Source of the DNA: Cytophagales bacterium
GTDB taxonomy: Bacteria; Bacteroidota; Bacteroidia; Cytophagales; UBA9547
Length of the DNA: 33,971 bases
Assembly: GCA_004294265.1 (NCBI GenBank)
Contig: REAG01000122.1
Span: 1-33,971 of the forward strand
Direction: 5' to 3'
Position 1 is the stretch's first letter, and each line of letters begins with the position of its first letter. The notes under the pieces were generated by a model. It was given only the letters and a program-made list of their open reading frames with translations. It did not search any database and was not told where the DNA came from. Below, piece by piece: positions 1 through 8,808 of the stretch. The position numbers were made by a program, and so were the translations under genes.

Positions 1-214
1 AAAGTGGCTCAGGTCTTTTATTTACCCACCATAAATCTAAATCTGAATCATATTTAATATGCCACTCGTGCTGATTTACAAGAATAGTACCAAAATAAAT
101 TCCATTATTAAAGTTGATTGGTTCAACAACTTCAACCAATTTTAAACTTGTTGGAATGAGTGGTAATTCCATTCTTAAAAGTACATTATTTTCTATAATA
201 TTACTTGAAATCAT
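1..214 (-). CDS. Hypothetical protein, N-terminal 71 codons only
   Basis: An open frame on the minus strand starts with ATG at 214 and runs off the left edge without a stop. It is missing from the ORF track, probably because it is cut. The visible product begins MISSNIIENNVLLRMELPLI and continues as a soluble, mixed-polarity sequence with a Trp-rich stretch (HEWHIKYDSDLDLWWVN). There is no signal peptide or membrane segment in the visible part. Its start codon overlaps the stop of the DUF486 gene as ATGA, which indicates translational coupling and makes a real gene likely. I do not recognise the family and assign no function. It would be the third gene of a unit led by the PD40/OmpA gene. Confidence 0.6.
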   Translation of the reverse strand, partial: MISSNIIENNVLLRMELPLIPTSLKLVEVVEPINFNNGIYFGTILVNQHEWHIKYDSDLDLWWVNKRPEPL

Positions 215-582
215 TTTTTAAATACAAAATAAACCGCTAAAATTATACATACAAATGCAGCTAAATAATTCCAATTCCATTTGTCTGTTTTAAAAACCAA
301 AATTGTCATGAATGTAAAAATAATTAAAGTAATAACTTCTTGAATTATTTTTAATTGAAAAAGGTTAAAAGGACCTCCATTTTCAGAATATCCTATTTTA
401 TTGGCTGGCACCATAAAAATATATTCAAAAAATGCTATAAACCAACTTATCAAAATTAAAGTAAGAATAGTAGCATTTGTAAACCATCCCCATTTCTTAA
501 ATTGTAAGTGTCCGTACCAAGCAAAGGTCATACATAAATTTGAAACCACAAGCAATAAAATGGTTATAATTCCTTTATTCAT
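211..582 (-). CDS. DMT-superfamily DUF486 small membrane protein
   Basis: This is a 123-residue hydrophobic protein with about four transmembrane helices (near residues 5-22, 33-55, 75-96 and 101-121). The signature FNLFQLKIIQEVITLIIFTFMTILVFKTD is typical of DUF486, a one-domain DMT-like family without an established substrate. The ORF track begins at a TTG at 606. I prefer the ATG at 582 because it places the N-terminus right before the first helix and gives an 8-base ATGAATAA overlap with the stop of the upstream PD40/OmpA gene. The stop overlaps the next start as ATGA. The three genes are therefore probably co-translated. The membership call is from sequence resemblance; transport activity is only inferred from the superfamily. 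Confidence 0.8.
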   Translation of the reverse strand: MNKGIITILLLVVSNLCMTFAWYGHLQFKKWGWFTNATILTLILISWFIAFFEYIFMVPANKIGYSENGGPFNLFQLKIIQEVITLIIFTFMTILVFKTDKWNWNYLAAFVCIILAVYFVFKK

Positions 583-2728
583 TTGGTTTAATAAGGTCAA
601 ATTCAACCCTTCTATTTATTTTTTTATCTTCATTAGTAATTTCCATTCTTAAAGGACGTAAAGCACCATATCCGATTGCTTCAATCCGATTATCATTGAT
701 TTTTCCTTTTGATTCAATATATTCTTTAATAGCTTCTGCTCTTTTTTGAGATAATTTTTTGTTAGAATCTGCACCGCCTTCTGAATTTGTATGTCCAGAA
801 ATTTTGAGTTTATACATAGGGTTATCAAGCATAAATTTCATTACCAAATCTAATGATTTGTACATTTCAGGTAAGATTGCCCAACTATCATGTTCAAATT
901 CTATTCTATCTAAAACCAAAGGTTTTCTGTTATCAATCATTTTTGTAACGATCCGAATAAGGGTATCATTTTTCAAATTCAACTCTTCTTCAATGCTAAA
1001 AAAATCATCACCTTGAATAACCACCATATATCTATTGTTATTTATTAAGTCGAATTCAAAAGAACCATCTTCTCTCAAAAATTTAGGAGCAACTTCAATT
1101 CCATGATCTAAATCAATAATTGAAATCATACCTTTTGCAGGTTTGTATTTAGATTCCTCTTTGTTGAGAATAGATTTGATTTCGGGTTCAATTTTGTTTT
1201 GAGGTAAGGGATCTTTGACTAAATCCTGCGAAAAAACAGGGTCAATTTGACTATCAATTTGAGCAGTAACTGTGTCTTGTTGTGTAAGCGAATCGGCAGA
1301 TATTTGTGTTATTTTTGCTTCCTCTTCCGTTTTTAAAACTTTTAATGTACCCGTAAGTTTGGTATAAGAGTTTGGTTGGGCTTCCATTGGCAAAGGAAAT
1401 GAATACAAATCAAGATTTTTTATGTCATTTTCTTCAGATTTAGCATAATACAAATCTTTTGAAGAGGCATCAATCGTAAAGTAATATTCAGTTCCTTTTC
1501 CGTTTACAAGTGGTCCTATATTTCGAGGTTCATCCCATTTTCCATTAATCTGACGCACTTTATAAATATCATAATCTCCAAAACTGTTAGGATGTCCGTT
1601 TGAACTATAATATAAAACTTGAAATTTAGGATGAAAAAATGGACTTACTTCGCTTCCTCTTGTATTCAAAATTGGACCCATATTTTGAGGTGAAGACCAA
1701 TTATCATCCGCATTTTTTATACAAAACCATATATCTGAAAGTCCAAAACCGCCTAATCTATCTGAAGCAAAATAAAGGGTATCTTCGGTGTGTGAAAGCG
1801 ATGGCTGCGAATCCCAAGCCCGACTATTGACATTAGAACCTAAATTTTTAACATTTTTCCAAACCACTTCACCTGAATATTCATCAACATCTTTGTCTGC
1901 TGAGTAAATATCGCAATTACCGTAGCCATCTCTAGCATTGCAACGTACAAAATAAAGCCTTCCCCCGTCTTTTGTTAAACAGGGCGACCCCTCATTAAGT
2001 TCTGTATTAATACCCTTAAATTCCTCTGCATTGTTCCAATATCCGTCTTTTCCTGTACAATAAAACAAATCTTCATTGGATAAATAATCCATTCCTTTTT
2101 TATTTCTTTTGGAGGTAATTAGTAATAAAGTTCTATCTTGATTGACAGCTGGTCCATAATCTGCATCACGACTATTGACCTCAGGACCCATATTTAGTAG
2201 TACGCTATGTGGCGGACGCAAAGTATCAATATCTTTTCGGAAATCTACCATTTTGTAGTAATAATCTATCGGAACAAAATAGTCTTTATCGAGTTGCATA
2301 ACAGAGTCGTAATGCACCCAAACACGCTTTAAATCTTGCCTGTGATGCTTTAATACAAGTTTGTAAAGCGATTTTGTTTTACTTATATTTCCAAATTTTT
2401 CATATAGTTGTCCTAATCGCCAAAGCATATAAGTATCCATATAAAAATTACGAATTCCAAATTTGCTTACATATTTTTCTATTAAAAAAAGGCATTTTTT
2501 TAAATCTTTTTGTTTTTCAGATTTTAAGATTTCTGCTTTTAATTTTGGATCTTCAAAATAATCTAAAGTATTTATATTTTTAAAATACATTTGATAATCT
2601 CCTGAAGGAACTCTGTGAGCAACATTACTATCTTTTAATGACTCAATATTACCTTTCCATTTCTTTTGAGAATAAGAAACAGATAGACAAGAAATAAAAA
2701 TAATATAAAAAAAATGTATATTTTTCAA
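575..2728 (-). CDS. PD40-repeat OmpA-family outer-membrane protein
   Basis: The 717-residue product has a signal peptide (about residues 1-20, ending SVSYSQ), a helical TPR-like segment (about 45-150), PD40 beta-propeller repeats (about 195-440; repeats of the form LYFASDRLGGFGLSDIW and LYYSSNGHPNSFGDYDIY), a polar linker rich in Gln, Thr, Asp and Lys, and a C-terminal OmpA peptidoglycan-binding domain (about 605-715). It probably anchors to peptidoglycan from the periplasmic face of the outer membrane. The start is TTG: a stop codon lies immediately upstream, and the next ATG (about residue 46) would delete the signal peptide. The OmpA motif reads SGHTNSEGG, with Asn where most family members have Asp (GHTD). 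Unlike its paralogue at 6726, I see no clear carboxypeptidase-regulatory domain. The function is inferred; the domain calls are firm. Confidence 0.9.
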   Translation of the reverse strand: MKNIHFFYIIFISCLSVSYSQKKWKGNIESLKDSNVAHRVPSGDYQMYFKNINTLDYFEDPKLKAEILKSEKQKDLKKCLFLIEKYVSKFGIRNFYMDTYMLWRLGQLYEKFGNISKTKSLYKLVLKHHRQDLKRVWVHYDSVMQLDKDYFVPIDYYYKMVDFRKDIDTLRPPHSVLLNMGPEVNSRDADYGPAVNQDRTLLLITSKRNKKGMDYLSNEDLFYCTGKDGYWNNAEEFKGINTELNEGSPCLTKDGGRLYFVRCNARDGYGNCDIYSADKDVDEYSGEVVWKNVKNLGSNVNSRAWDSQPSLSHTEDTLYFASDRLGGFGLSDIWFCIKNADDNWSSPQNMGPILNTRGSEVSPFFHPKFQVLYYSSNGHPNSFGDYDIYKVRQINGKWDEPRNIGPLVNGKGTEYYFTIDASSKDLYYAKSEENDIKNLDLYSFPLPMEAQPNSYTKLTGTLKVLKTEEEAKITQISADSLTQQDTVTAQIDSQIDPVFSQDLVKDPLPQNKIEPEIKSILNKEESKYKPAKGMISIIDLDHGIEVAPKFLREDGSFEFDLINNNRYMVVIQGDDFFSIEEELNLKNDTLIRIVTKMIDNRKPLVLDRIEFEHDSWAILPEMYKSLDLVMKFMLDNPMYKLKISGHTNSEGGADSNKKLSQKRAEAIKEYIESKGKINDNRIEAIGYGALRPLRMEITNEDKKINRRVEFDLIKPNE

Positions 2729-2766
2729 TTAAAAAGGTTTGAATTAATTTTGCAATTTTACGATAA

Positions 2767-2826
2767 TTTGCCAATTTATTAAAATAAAAGCTTATTTATA
2801 AATTTTTATTTTAATAAATTGGCAAA
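2767..2826. repeat. Perfect 23-bp inverted repeat (hairpin)
   Basis: The arms TTTGCCAATTTATTAAAATA.. (2767-2789) and ..ATTTTAATAAATTGGCAAA (2804-2826) are perfectly complementary over 23 bases. The 14-base centre can itself pair (TTAT/ATAA). It lies 38 bp upstream of the TTG start of the PD40/OmpA gene. No clear T-tract follows on the minus strand, so it is not a textbook terminator for the rhamnosidase transcript. It could be a terminator of the AT-rich type, a leader hairpin or a processing site. Confidence 0.85.
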
Positions 2827-2910
2827 GTAAATAAATAGTTAAAATATATATTAAAAAAAAGTAAACATTATTTTAATAATATTTCTATAATTATTACTTT
2901 ATAAAAAACA

Positions 2911-2994
2911 TTTCAAAAAATACCCCACCCTTAACCCAATTTCTGCTACGAAACAGCAGAATCTAAAGGATGGAAACTTCCCAATTTAATGAAA
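2911..2994. repeat. Dispersed palindromic repeat family 1, copy A
   Basis: The core ACCCCACCC..AATTTCTGCTACGAAAC.GCAGAATC..AA..GG is shared with copy B at 30793-30900. The centre folds as TTCTGC-tacgaaaca-GCAGAA. Weaker outer pairing (TTTCA/TGAAA) marks possible ends. It has no coding capacity and is intergenic. Conservation of the loop (TACGAAAC) as well as the stem suggests a real repeat family rather than a chance hairpin. Confidence 0.75.
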
Positions 2995-3052
2995 TATTAC
3001 TTATATATTAATTAAGGTTAAAATACATAATGGTCTTTTATAAAGTTTTTTT

Positions 3053-6000
3053 TTATTTTATAAACAACACAGACGTTGGCACAACTTTTATACTTTCGTC
3101 TTTAAACTGATATTTTAATTCTAAGTTTTCGCCATAATTACCTTCAAAATATTGGATTTCAATTGGATATTTTCCTTTGGTTAAAAATATTTTTCCAGTG
3201 CTGGTTTCTATGCCGTGCACTCCATCTTTTTCAGAAATTATTTTATTATTAATAAGCAATCTGCTACCATCATCGGAGCTTGTATAAAAGGTATATTCAC
3301 CTTCTTTTTCAATCATTAAATTTGATGTAAATTTCATTGCCCAAAAGTCTTCTCGATGTTTTAGGTTTGCCAAATTAAGGTTAGGAGTTATGCTAACATA
3401 TATTAATTTTTCTTTACTAAAATCAGGAATTTTGCTGTAATTACCTTCAAAATATTGAAAATTCCAACCATTTGTAGTTGGTGATATTTCTATATTGGAA
3501 GACTTAATTACACTTTCTTCTCCGTTCTCGGCTATTGCTTTTGCCAAAATTAGAGTTGGCTTTTTTATTGTAAAAGGTTTTGTATATTTAAAAGATTTTA
3601 GGGTGGGGTCTGTACCATCTAATGTGTAATAAATTGAGGCATTTTCGGTTCTATTTTTGATTTTTATTTCTAAATTATTAGCAATTATTGAAGTGTCTCC
3701 AATCGAAATTTGAGGCGAATAAATAGTTTTTTGATAAACTGGAAAATCAAAAGTTGATTTGATTTGATATTTTCCTGATTGAAATTCTATGATTGATTTT
3801 CCATTTTCTTGTTTTAAAAATTTGCATAATGGTTGATTTTTTATATTTAATTCGTTGATTTTCAGGTTGTTAATATCATTATTTGGAATATAAACAATAG
3901 CGTTAGTATTAACAGGAATTTCTATTTTCCAATCCATTTTATTTCCCTCTGTTTTCCAATCACTTACAATATTTCCATAATAAGATTTGTGTGAGGCTTT
4001 TGCCCAAGTTACACTTTTATCTAACTTTGGATTCATAATAATCGTTTTGAAACCCATATTTCCAGAATCGGAAGCTATGCCTGCAACATCTTCAAACATC
4101 CATGTTAGAACATCTCCTAAAAGCATAACATGATTTCCAGAGTTCATGTCTGGACGGGCTTTATCGCCATTCCAAAGTTCCCAAATAGTAGTAGCACCCT
4201 TATTTATCATATATCCCCAGCTTGGATAGTCGGTATTGGTGGCTAGTGAGTAAGCTAAGTCTGCTCTTCCGTTGTCTGTTAAGGCTTTCATTTGCCACTG
4301 TCCACCAATTAATCCAGTAGCAATTTTAGTATCTAATTCTACAATTAAATTGTCAACTAAATTTTCAAATACTCCATTTTTATCTTTTAAATCCGTAATA
4401 TTCATTCCTAAAGGAAGAAAATTTGAAGTCATAGAATTATTACCATAAACTTTTTTAATTTTATCAAATAATATAATATTTATATTTTCTTTTATTTTTT
4501 GGGCTTTAGTTTCAAAAAAAAGTTGGTCGTCATTTTTTTTAAGTTTTTTGGCATAATCTGCTGCCAATTTTAAATCATAATATAAGTAACAAGAACTTAA
4601 AAGCGTACCTGACGTTTGTCTTTTGAGGTCTTCGCTAAAAATCAAAAATGATTTTTCGGGTGGCATACACCAATCTCCGTAAGTATTTTTGTTTATTAAT
4701 CCATTTTCTAATTTTGATAAAATGAATTTTAAAAATAATTTAATAGATTCGTAATTTTTTTCGATTACTTGTTTATCACCTGTTTGCTGATTAAAAACAT
4801 AAGGTAAAATCACAAAACATGAGGGCCAAACCACTCCATCATTATAAGTTTTGATAAGTCCGCTGTGTGTAGGAACAACATCAGGAATTGATCCAGTTTC
4901 CAATTGTGAATCGTTTATATCTTGTAACCATTTGGCATAAAAACTTACATTTCTAAAAATAAAACTTTCACCTTTGGCAGCCAAAGAACGGTCTCCAAGC
5001 CATCCAAAACGCTCATCTCTTTGCGGACAATCGGTTGGCATACTTCTGTAATTTCCTTTGATTCCCCAAACGGCATTTTCAAAAATTTTGGTCATAATAG
5101 GGTTTGAGCAAGCAAAATCGCCAACTTTTTCAACTGCATCATAAATTACTTTTCCTTCAATATTTTCGGATTTCAAATTCTCAATTCCGTTTACTAAAAT
5201 ATACCTAAAGCCATGATAGGTAAATTTTGGTTCCCAAGTTTCGCCATTTTCATCGCCTTTGCAGATATAAGTATCAGTAACTTCAGCGGTTCTCATATTA
5301 TCCAAATACAATGTTCCCGTTGGATTTAATAATTCTGCAAAAGTCATTTTTATTTCATCTCCTTTATTTCCTTTAAAATTTATTTTAGCCCATCCAACCA
5401 TGTTTTGTCCCATATCAACGATATAAGATTTATCAAACAATTTGTTTATTTTAATAGGTTTAATCGTTTGCATGACTTTAATTGGTTCTTTATTTTCAAA
5501 AGAAATGGTAGGCGAAGGAGCAGCAACCAAATCTGCATTTTGCCATTTAGAATCATCAAAATCGGGTTTGTTCCAGTTTATGATTTCTTTATTGGCATCG
5601 TATTTTTCGCCATCATATTCATTTGAAGTAATAATTGGTCCATTTGCAGTTAATTTCCAAGTGGCATCTGTACCAATCATTTCTTTTGTGCCATCCACAT
5701 ATTCAATATGAATTTGAGCGATTAATTTTGGAAAACGAGGCTTATAACCCACCAAAGTATCTGTAGATTTTAATTTTGTTGTCCATTCACCAGTAGCATC
5801 TTGTAAAGGTCGCATAGCAGTCCATCTGCCAGGTCCAATAACGGCTGCAAAGCAATTTTTTCCTTTTATTATGTTTTCAGTAATATTATAAGAATTGGCA
5901 TACATTCTTTTTTCGGTTTGCGAAAGTGCAGGAGCAAGCACTGCATCGCCAATTTTATTGCCATTGATATAAAATTCGTACAACCCTGCAGTTGAAAGAT

Positions 6001-6526
6001 GTAGGATTGCTTGTTTTATTTTTTTTGTAATTTTAGCGTTTTTTCTTAAATAACGAGCTGATAATGTGGCTTTTATGGCATTAGGTTTTTCCCAAGCAAA
6101 AGCTTTATCTATACCAATCCATTGAGCTTTCCATTCTGAAAAATCCATTAAAGCAGTAGTAAAACTATTTATTTCGCTCCATTCGGATTCAAGATTATTT
6201 TTGTCCCAAACTTTTACTTTCCAATAATAAATAGTGTTTGAAGCTAATTTTTGTCCGTTATATACAATATTTACAGATTGGTCAGAATCTGTCATGCCCG
6301 AACTCCAAATGGCTTTAAATAAATTTCCAGGTAAAGTTGAAATTGCAATGGTATAAGCTGTTTGTTTTTGTCCATTTTGATTCGATATATTAAGCCAACT
6401 AAACCGAGGATTAGTGCTTGTAATTCCAACTGGATTAGTTAAATATTCGCATTTTAAATCTTTTGGATGTATTACATCTTGTGCAAATGCAAGAAATGAA
6501 GCAAAAATTAAAAAATATTTTTTCAT
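3053..6526 (-). CDS. Secreted GH78 alpha-L-rhamnosidase with PA14 tail
   Basis: The 1157-residue protein has a short signal peptide (MKKYFLIFASFLAFAQ). It is followed by an N-terminal Fn3-like domain, a rhamnosidase N domain, a concanavalin-like domain and the (alpha/alpha)6-barrel. The barrel carries the GH78 signature TDCPQRDERFGWLGD (about 495-510), which supplies acidic catalytic residues, and GATTIWELWNGD (about 775-785), which contains the second catalytic Glu region. After the usual C-terminal beta domain come two additions: a chitobiase-like segment (YTLDGTDPTLKSF, about 965-1000) and a PA14 domain (about 1010-1155, with TFYTSSDDGSRLLINNK). It should release terminal alpha-L-rhamnose from plant or algal polysaccharides or glycosides, outside the cytoplasm. 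No SusC/SusD pair or other glycosidase flanks it, so it is not in a visible polysaccharide-utilisation locus. I see no obvious type IX C-terminal sorting domain. Confidence 0.92.
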   Translation of the reverse strand: MKKYFLIFASFLAFAQDVIHPKDLKCEYLTNPVGITSTNPRFSWLNISNQNGQKQTAYTIAISTLPGNLFKAIWSSGMTDSDQSVNIVYNGQKLASNTIYYWKVKVWDKNNLESEWSEINSFTTALMDFSEWKAQWIGIDKAFAWEKPNAIKATLSARYLRKNAKITKKIKQAILHLSTAGLYEFYINGNKIGDAVLAPALSQTEKRMYANSYNITENIIKGKNCFAAVIGPGRWTAMRPLQDATGEWTTKLKSTDTLVGYKPRFPKLIAQIHIEYVDGTKEMIGTDATWKLTANGPIITSNEYDGEKYDANKEIINWNKPDFDDSKWQNADLVAAPSPTISFENKEPIKVMQTIKPIKINKLFDKSYIVDMGQNMVGWAKINFKGNKGDEIKMTFAELLNPTGTLYLDNMRTAEVTDTYICKGDENGETWEPKFTYHGFRYILVNGIENLKSENIEGKVIYDAVEKVGDFACSNPIMTKIFENAVWGIKGNYRSMPTDCPQRDERFGWLGDRSLAAKGESFIFRNVSFYAKWLQDINDSQLETGSIPDVVPTHSGLIKTYNDGVVWPSCFVILPYVFNQQTGDKQVIEKNYESIKLFLKFILSKLENGLINKNTYGDWCMPPEKSFLIFSEDLKRQTSGTLLSSCYLYYDLKLAADYAKKLKKNDDQLFFETKAQKIKENINIILFDKIKKVYGNNSMTSNFLPLGMNITDLKDKNGVFENLVDNLIVELDTKIATGLIGGQWQMKALTDNGRADLAYSLATNTDYPSWGYMINKGATTIWELWNGDKARPDMNSGNHVMLLGDVLTWMFEDVAGIASDSGNMGFKTIIMNPKLDKSVTWAKASHKSYYGNIVSDWKTEGNKMDWKIEIPVNTNAIVYIPNNDINNLKINELNIKNQPLCKFLKQENGKSIIEFQSGKYQIKSTFDFPVYQKTIYSPQISIGDTSIIANNLEIKIKNRTENASIYYTLDGTDPTLKSFKYTKPFTIKKPTLILAKAIAENGEESVIKSSNIEISPTTNGWNFQYFEGNYSKIPDFSKEKLIYVSITPNLNLANLKHREDFWAMKFTSNLMIEKEGEYTFYTSSDDGSRLLINNKIISEKDGVHGIETSTGKIFLTKGKYPIEIQYFEGNYGENLELKYQFKDESIKVVPTSVLFIK

Positions 6527-6562
6527 GTTTCTATTGTTTATTAAAATCTATAGTTTAAAAAA

Positions 6563-6570
6563 CAAAAGTA
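6563..6570 (-). promoter_or_regulatory. Putative -7 box of rhamnosidase promoter
   Basis: TACTTTTG on the minus strand matches TAnnTTTG and lies 37 bp upstream of the rhamnosidase ATG. No TTG is present at 17-23 bp upstream, so only the -7 element supports it. Confidence 0.4.
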
Positions 6571-6650
6571 TAAAAATTTTATTAAAAGTATAAAGTAATT
6601 TAAAAGCAATATAAATTAAAAGTTAAAACATTTATTTTTACCATTTATTT

Positions 6651-6658
6651 TAATTTTG
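6651..6658 (+). promoter_or_regulatory. Putative -7 box of PorE-like gene promoter
   Basis: TAATTTTG matches TAnnTTTG and lies 67 bp before the ATG of the PorE-like gene. A TTG at the expected upstream distance is not seen. It shares the 199-bp divergent intergenic region with the rhamnosidase promoter. Confidence 0.4.
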
Positions 6659-6725
6659 TGCTAAACATCCTATAATCTATGTCGTATAAACAATAATGAA
6701 ATAATAAAAATAATTTAACATAAAA

Positions 6726-8792
6726 ATGAAATTTAAGATTTGGAAAAAAGCATTAATTTACATTTTTTTAATTTTTAACATTAATAGTTTTGCTCAAAAA
6801 AATGAAAGTGCAATAGTAGCTAAAGGTAAAGAATTTTTTGATAACGGAGATTTTTCAGATGCTAATACTTATTTTAAAGGTTTAGTAAGGCGAGATTCTA
6901 CAAATGCTGATTATCATTTTTGGTTGGCACGTTCTTACGAAGAAACTTCTTTTAATGAATTAGCATTATATCATTATAGGAAATCTTACCAATTTAATCC
7001 TAAAATATCTACCCAAATTTTATATTTAATTGCAAGAGCATATCAAGAAAATTTATTTTTTTCTGATGCAATCATACACTACAAATTATATAGTAAAGCA
7101 CTAGATAAAATGCAAAATGTGGATGTAATGCAAGAAAGCATGAAAGTGGCTAAACGGTTAAATGAATGTGAAAATGGTAAAATTATTGTTGCTCATCCTT
7201 ACGAACATAAAATTTATCATCTTTCAAAAGTATTAAATTCCGAGTATGCAGAATATACACCCTCGGTTTCGGCAGATAATAAAAAAATGATTTTTACTTC
7301 ACGCAGACCCAACGGAATTTCCGAAAAAAAAGACATAGATAATGCTTATTTTGAAGATGTTTGGATGTCCACTAAAAATACAAAAGGCGAATGGACAGAG
7401 CCTGTAAACATGGGTGCACCGATTAATTCTGAATTTCATGATGCTTGTATTTCTATGAATGCAGCAGGAGATGAGATGTTCTTATATAAATCTATTAATG
7501 GAGGAGATTTATTTGAATCCGATTTAGTAAATGGGAAATGGACAAAACCTGCTCCGCTAAAGCACATAAACACAAAATTTAAAGAGCCTTCAATTTGCAT
7601 TTCGGCAGATAACAAAACGATTTATTTTTCGAGTGACCGACCTGGAGGGCATGGTGGATTGGATATTTACAAATGCGAAAAGGGTAAAGATAATGAATGG
7701 AGCAAGCCTATAAATATGGGTTCTTTGATAAATTCAGAATATGACGAAGATAGTCCTTTTCTTTCTCCCGATGGAAAAGCTTTGTTTTTTAGTTCAAACG
7801 GTCATAGTAGCATGGGGGGATATGATATTTTTAGTATTAATTATGATGCTAGAAAAAAACAATGGAGCAAGCCACACAACATGGGATTTCCTATAAACTC
7901 AGCCGAAAATGATATTTATTTTAACATTTCAGGCGACCACAAAACGGCTTATTACTCTTCTTCAAAAAAAGATGGTTTTGGCGAAAAAGATATTTATATG
8001 ATTTTGATTGATAGCACTTATATTGACAAACCTTTGCAAACCGTTGAATTAGGAATTGAAGCCCCTAAACATATTGCAGCAGTACATCCTAATTCGCTAA
8101 AAATGCACGAAGGACATAAAGTAAATTTTATCAATCCTCAAAACATAGTTGAATATACAGGAAAAGTATTAGATGAAGACCAAAATCCGATTGAGTCTGA
8201 TATTTTAGTAAAAAAAGAAAACTCAGCAGAAGAACCAAAATCTTACCATACTTCCGCAAATGGAGAATTTAATGTACTACTAGAAAAAGGATTTCAATAT
8301 GGAATTGATATTCAAAAAGATGGTTATGTTTTTGCATCAAATAATATAGATTTAACTCCAACATCTCGAACGTTTGCAACAACTACAACTACCACAGTTG
8401 TATTTCCAAAGTTTATTTCTGAAAAAGTCGTTTTAAGAAAACCAAAAGTAGGAGCTAAAATCGAACTTAAAAATGTTTTTTATAAAACAGGAAGTTCCGC
8501 TTTAACCGAAGATTCTTACGCTGAAATTCAGGTATTAATTAATTTTTTAAAAAGAAATCCTACGATAAAAATCATAGTTTCTGGGCATACAGACAATCGA
8601 GGTTCGGTAGAATTAAACAAAAAAATATCCACAAGTAGAGCCAAAGCCATACAATCTTTGCTTGAAACCAAAGGTATTGATGCAAAAAGAATAAGTTCGA
8701 TTGGTTATGGACCAGAAAAACCAATTGCAGATAATGCAACCGAACTAGGAAGAAGTAAGAACCGAAGAACTGAATTTGAAATTGCTTTTTAA
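6726..8792 (+). CDS. PorE-like TPR-PD40-CarboxypepD_reg-OmpA protein
   Basis: The 688-residue product has a signal peptide (to about NSFAQ), TPR-like helices (about 28-165), four or more PD40 blades (about 180-445, with IYFSSDRPGGHGGLDIY and LFFSSNGHSSMGGYDIF), a carboxypeptidase-regulatory-like beta domain (about 475-550, beginning EYTGKVLDEDQNP), and a C-terminal OmpA domain (about 580-688) with the intact SGHTDNRGSVELNKKISTSRA motif. This domain order is that of PorE, the type IX secretion accessory protein of Porphyromonas gingivalis. PorE is a lipoprotein, whereas the signal peptide here ends FAQ with no lipobox Cys, and Bacteroidota carry many paralogues, so I do not name it porE. It probably binds peptidoglycan in the periplasm at the outer membrane. 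It converges on ftsY with 16 bp between stops. Confidence 0.92.
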   Translation: MKFKIWKKALIYIFLIFNINSFAQKNESAIVAKGKEFFDNGDFSDANTYFKGLVRRDSTNADYHFWLARSYEETSFNELALYHYRKSYQFNPKISTQILYLIARAYQENLFFSDAIIHYKLYSKALDKMQNVDVMQESMKVAKRLNECENGKIIVAHPYEHKIYHLSKVLNSEYAEYTPSVSADNKKMIFTSRRPNGISEKKDIDNAYFEDVWMSTKNTKGEWTEPVNMGAPINSEFHDACISMNAAGDEMFLYKSINGGDLFESDLVNGKWTKPAPLKHINTKFKEPSICISADNKTIYFSSDRPGGHGGLDIYKCEKGKDNEWSKPINMGSLINSEYDEDSPFLSPDGKALFFSSNGHSSMGGYDIFSINYDARKKQWSKPHNMGFPINSAENDIYFNISGDHKTAYYSSSKKDGFGEKDIYMILIDSTYIDKPLQTVELGIEAPKHIAAVHPNSLKMHEGHKVNFINPQNIVEYTGKVLDEDQNPIESDILVKKENSAEEPKSYHTSANGEFNVLLEKGFQYGIDIQKDGYVFASNNIDLTPTSRTFATTTTTTVVFPKFISEKVVLRKPKVGAKIELKNVFYKTGSSALTEDSYAEIQVLINFLKRNPTIKIIVSGHTDNRGSVELNKKISTSRAKAIQSLLETKGIDAKRISSIGYGPEKPIADNATELGRSKNRRTEFEIAF

Positions 8793-8808
8793 ATTTAATA
8801 ACTAATAA

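Larger units (their letters stand above)
2729..3052. other. Gene-free gap between rhamnosidase stop and PD40/OmpA start
   Basis: Both flanking genes read leftwards. The gap holds one copy of dispersed repeat family 1 (2911-2994) and a long perfect hairpin (2767-2826). The remainder is very AT-rich. On the minus strand, a TAAAATTG close to the OmpA-gene start resembles the TAnnTTTG box with one mismatch. I see no credible open reading frame. Confidence 0.8.
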
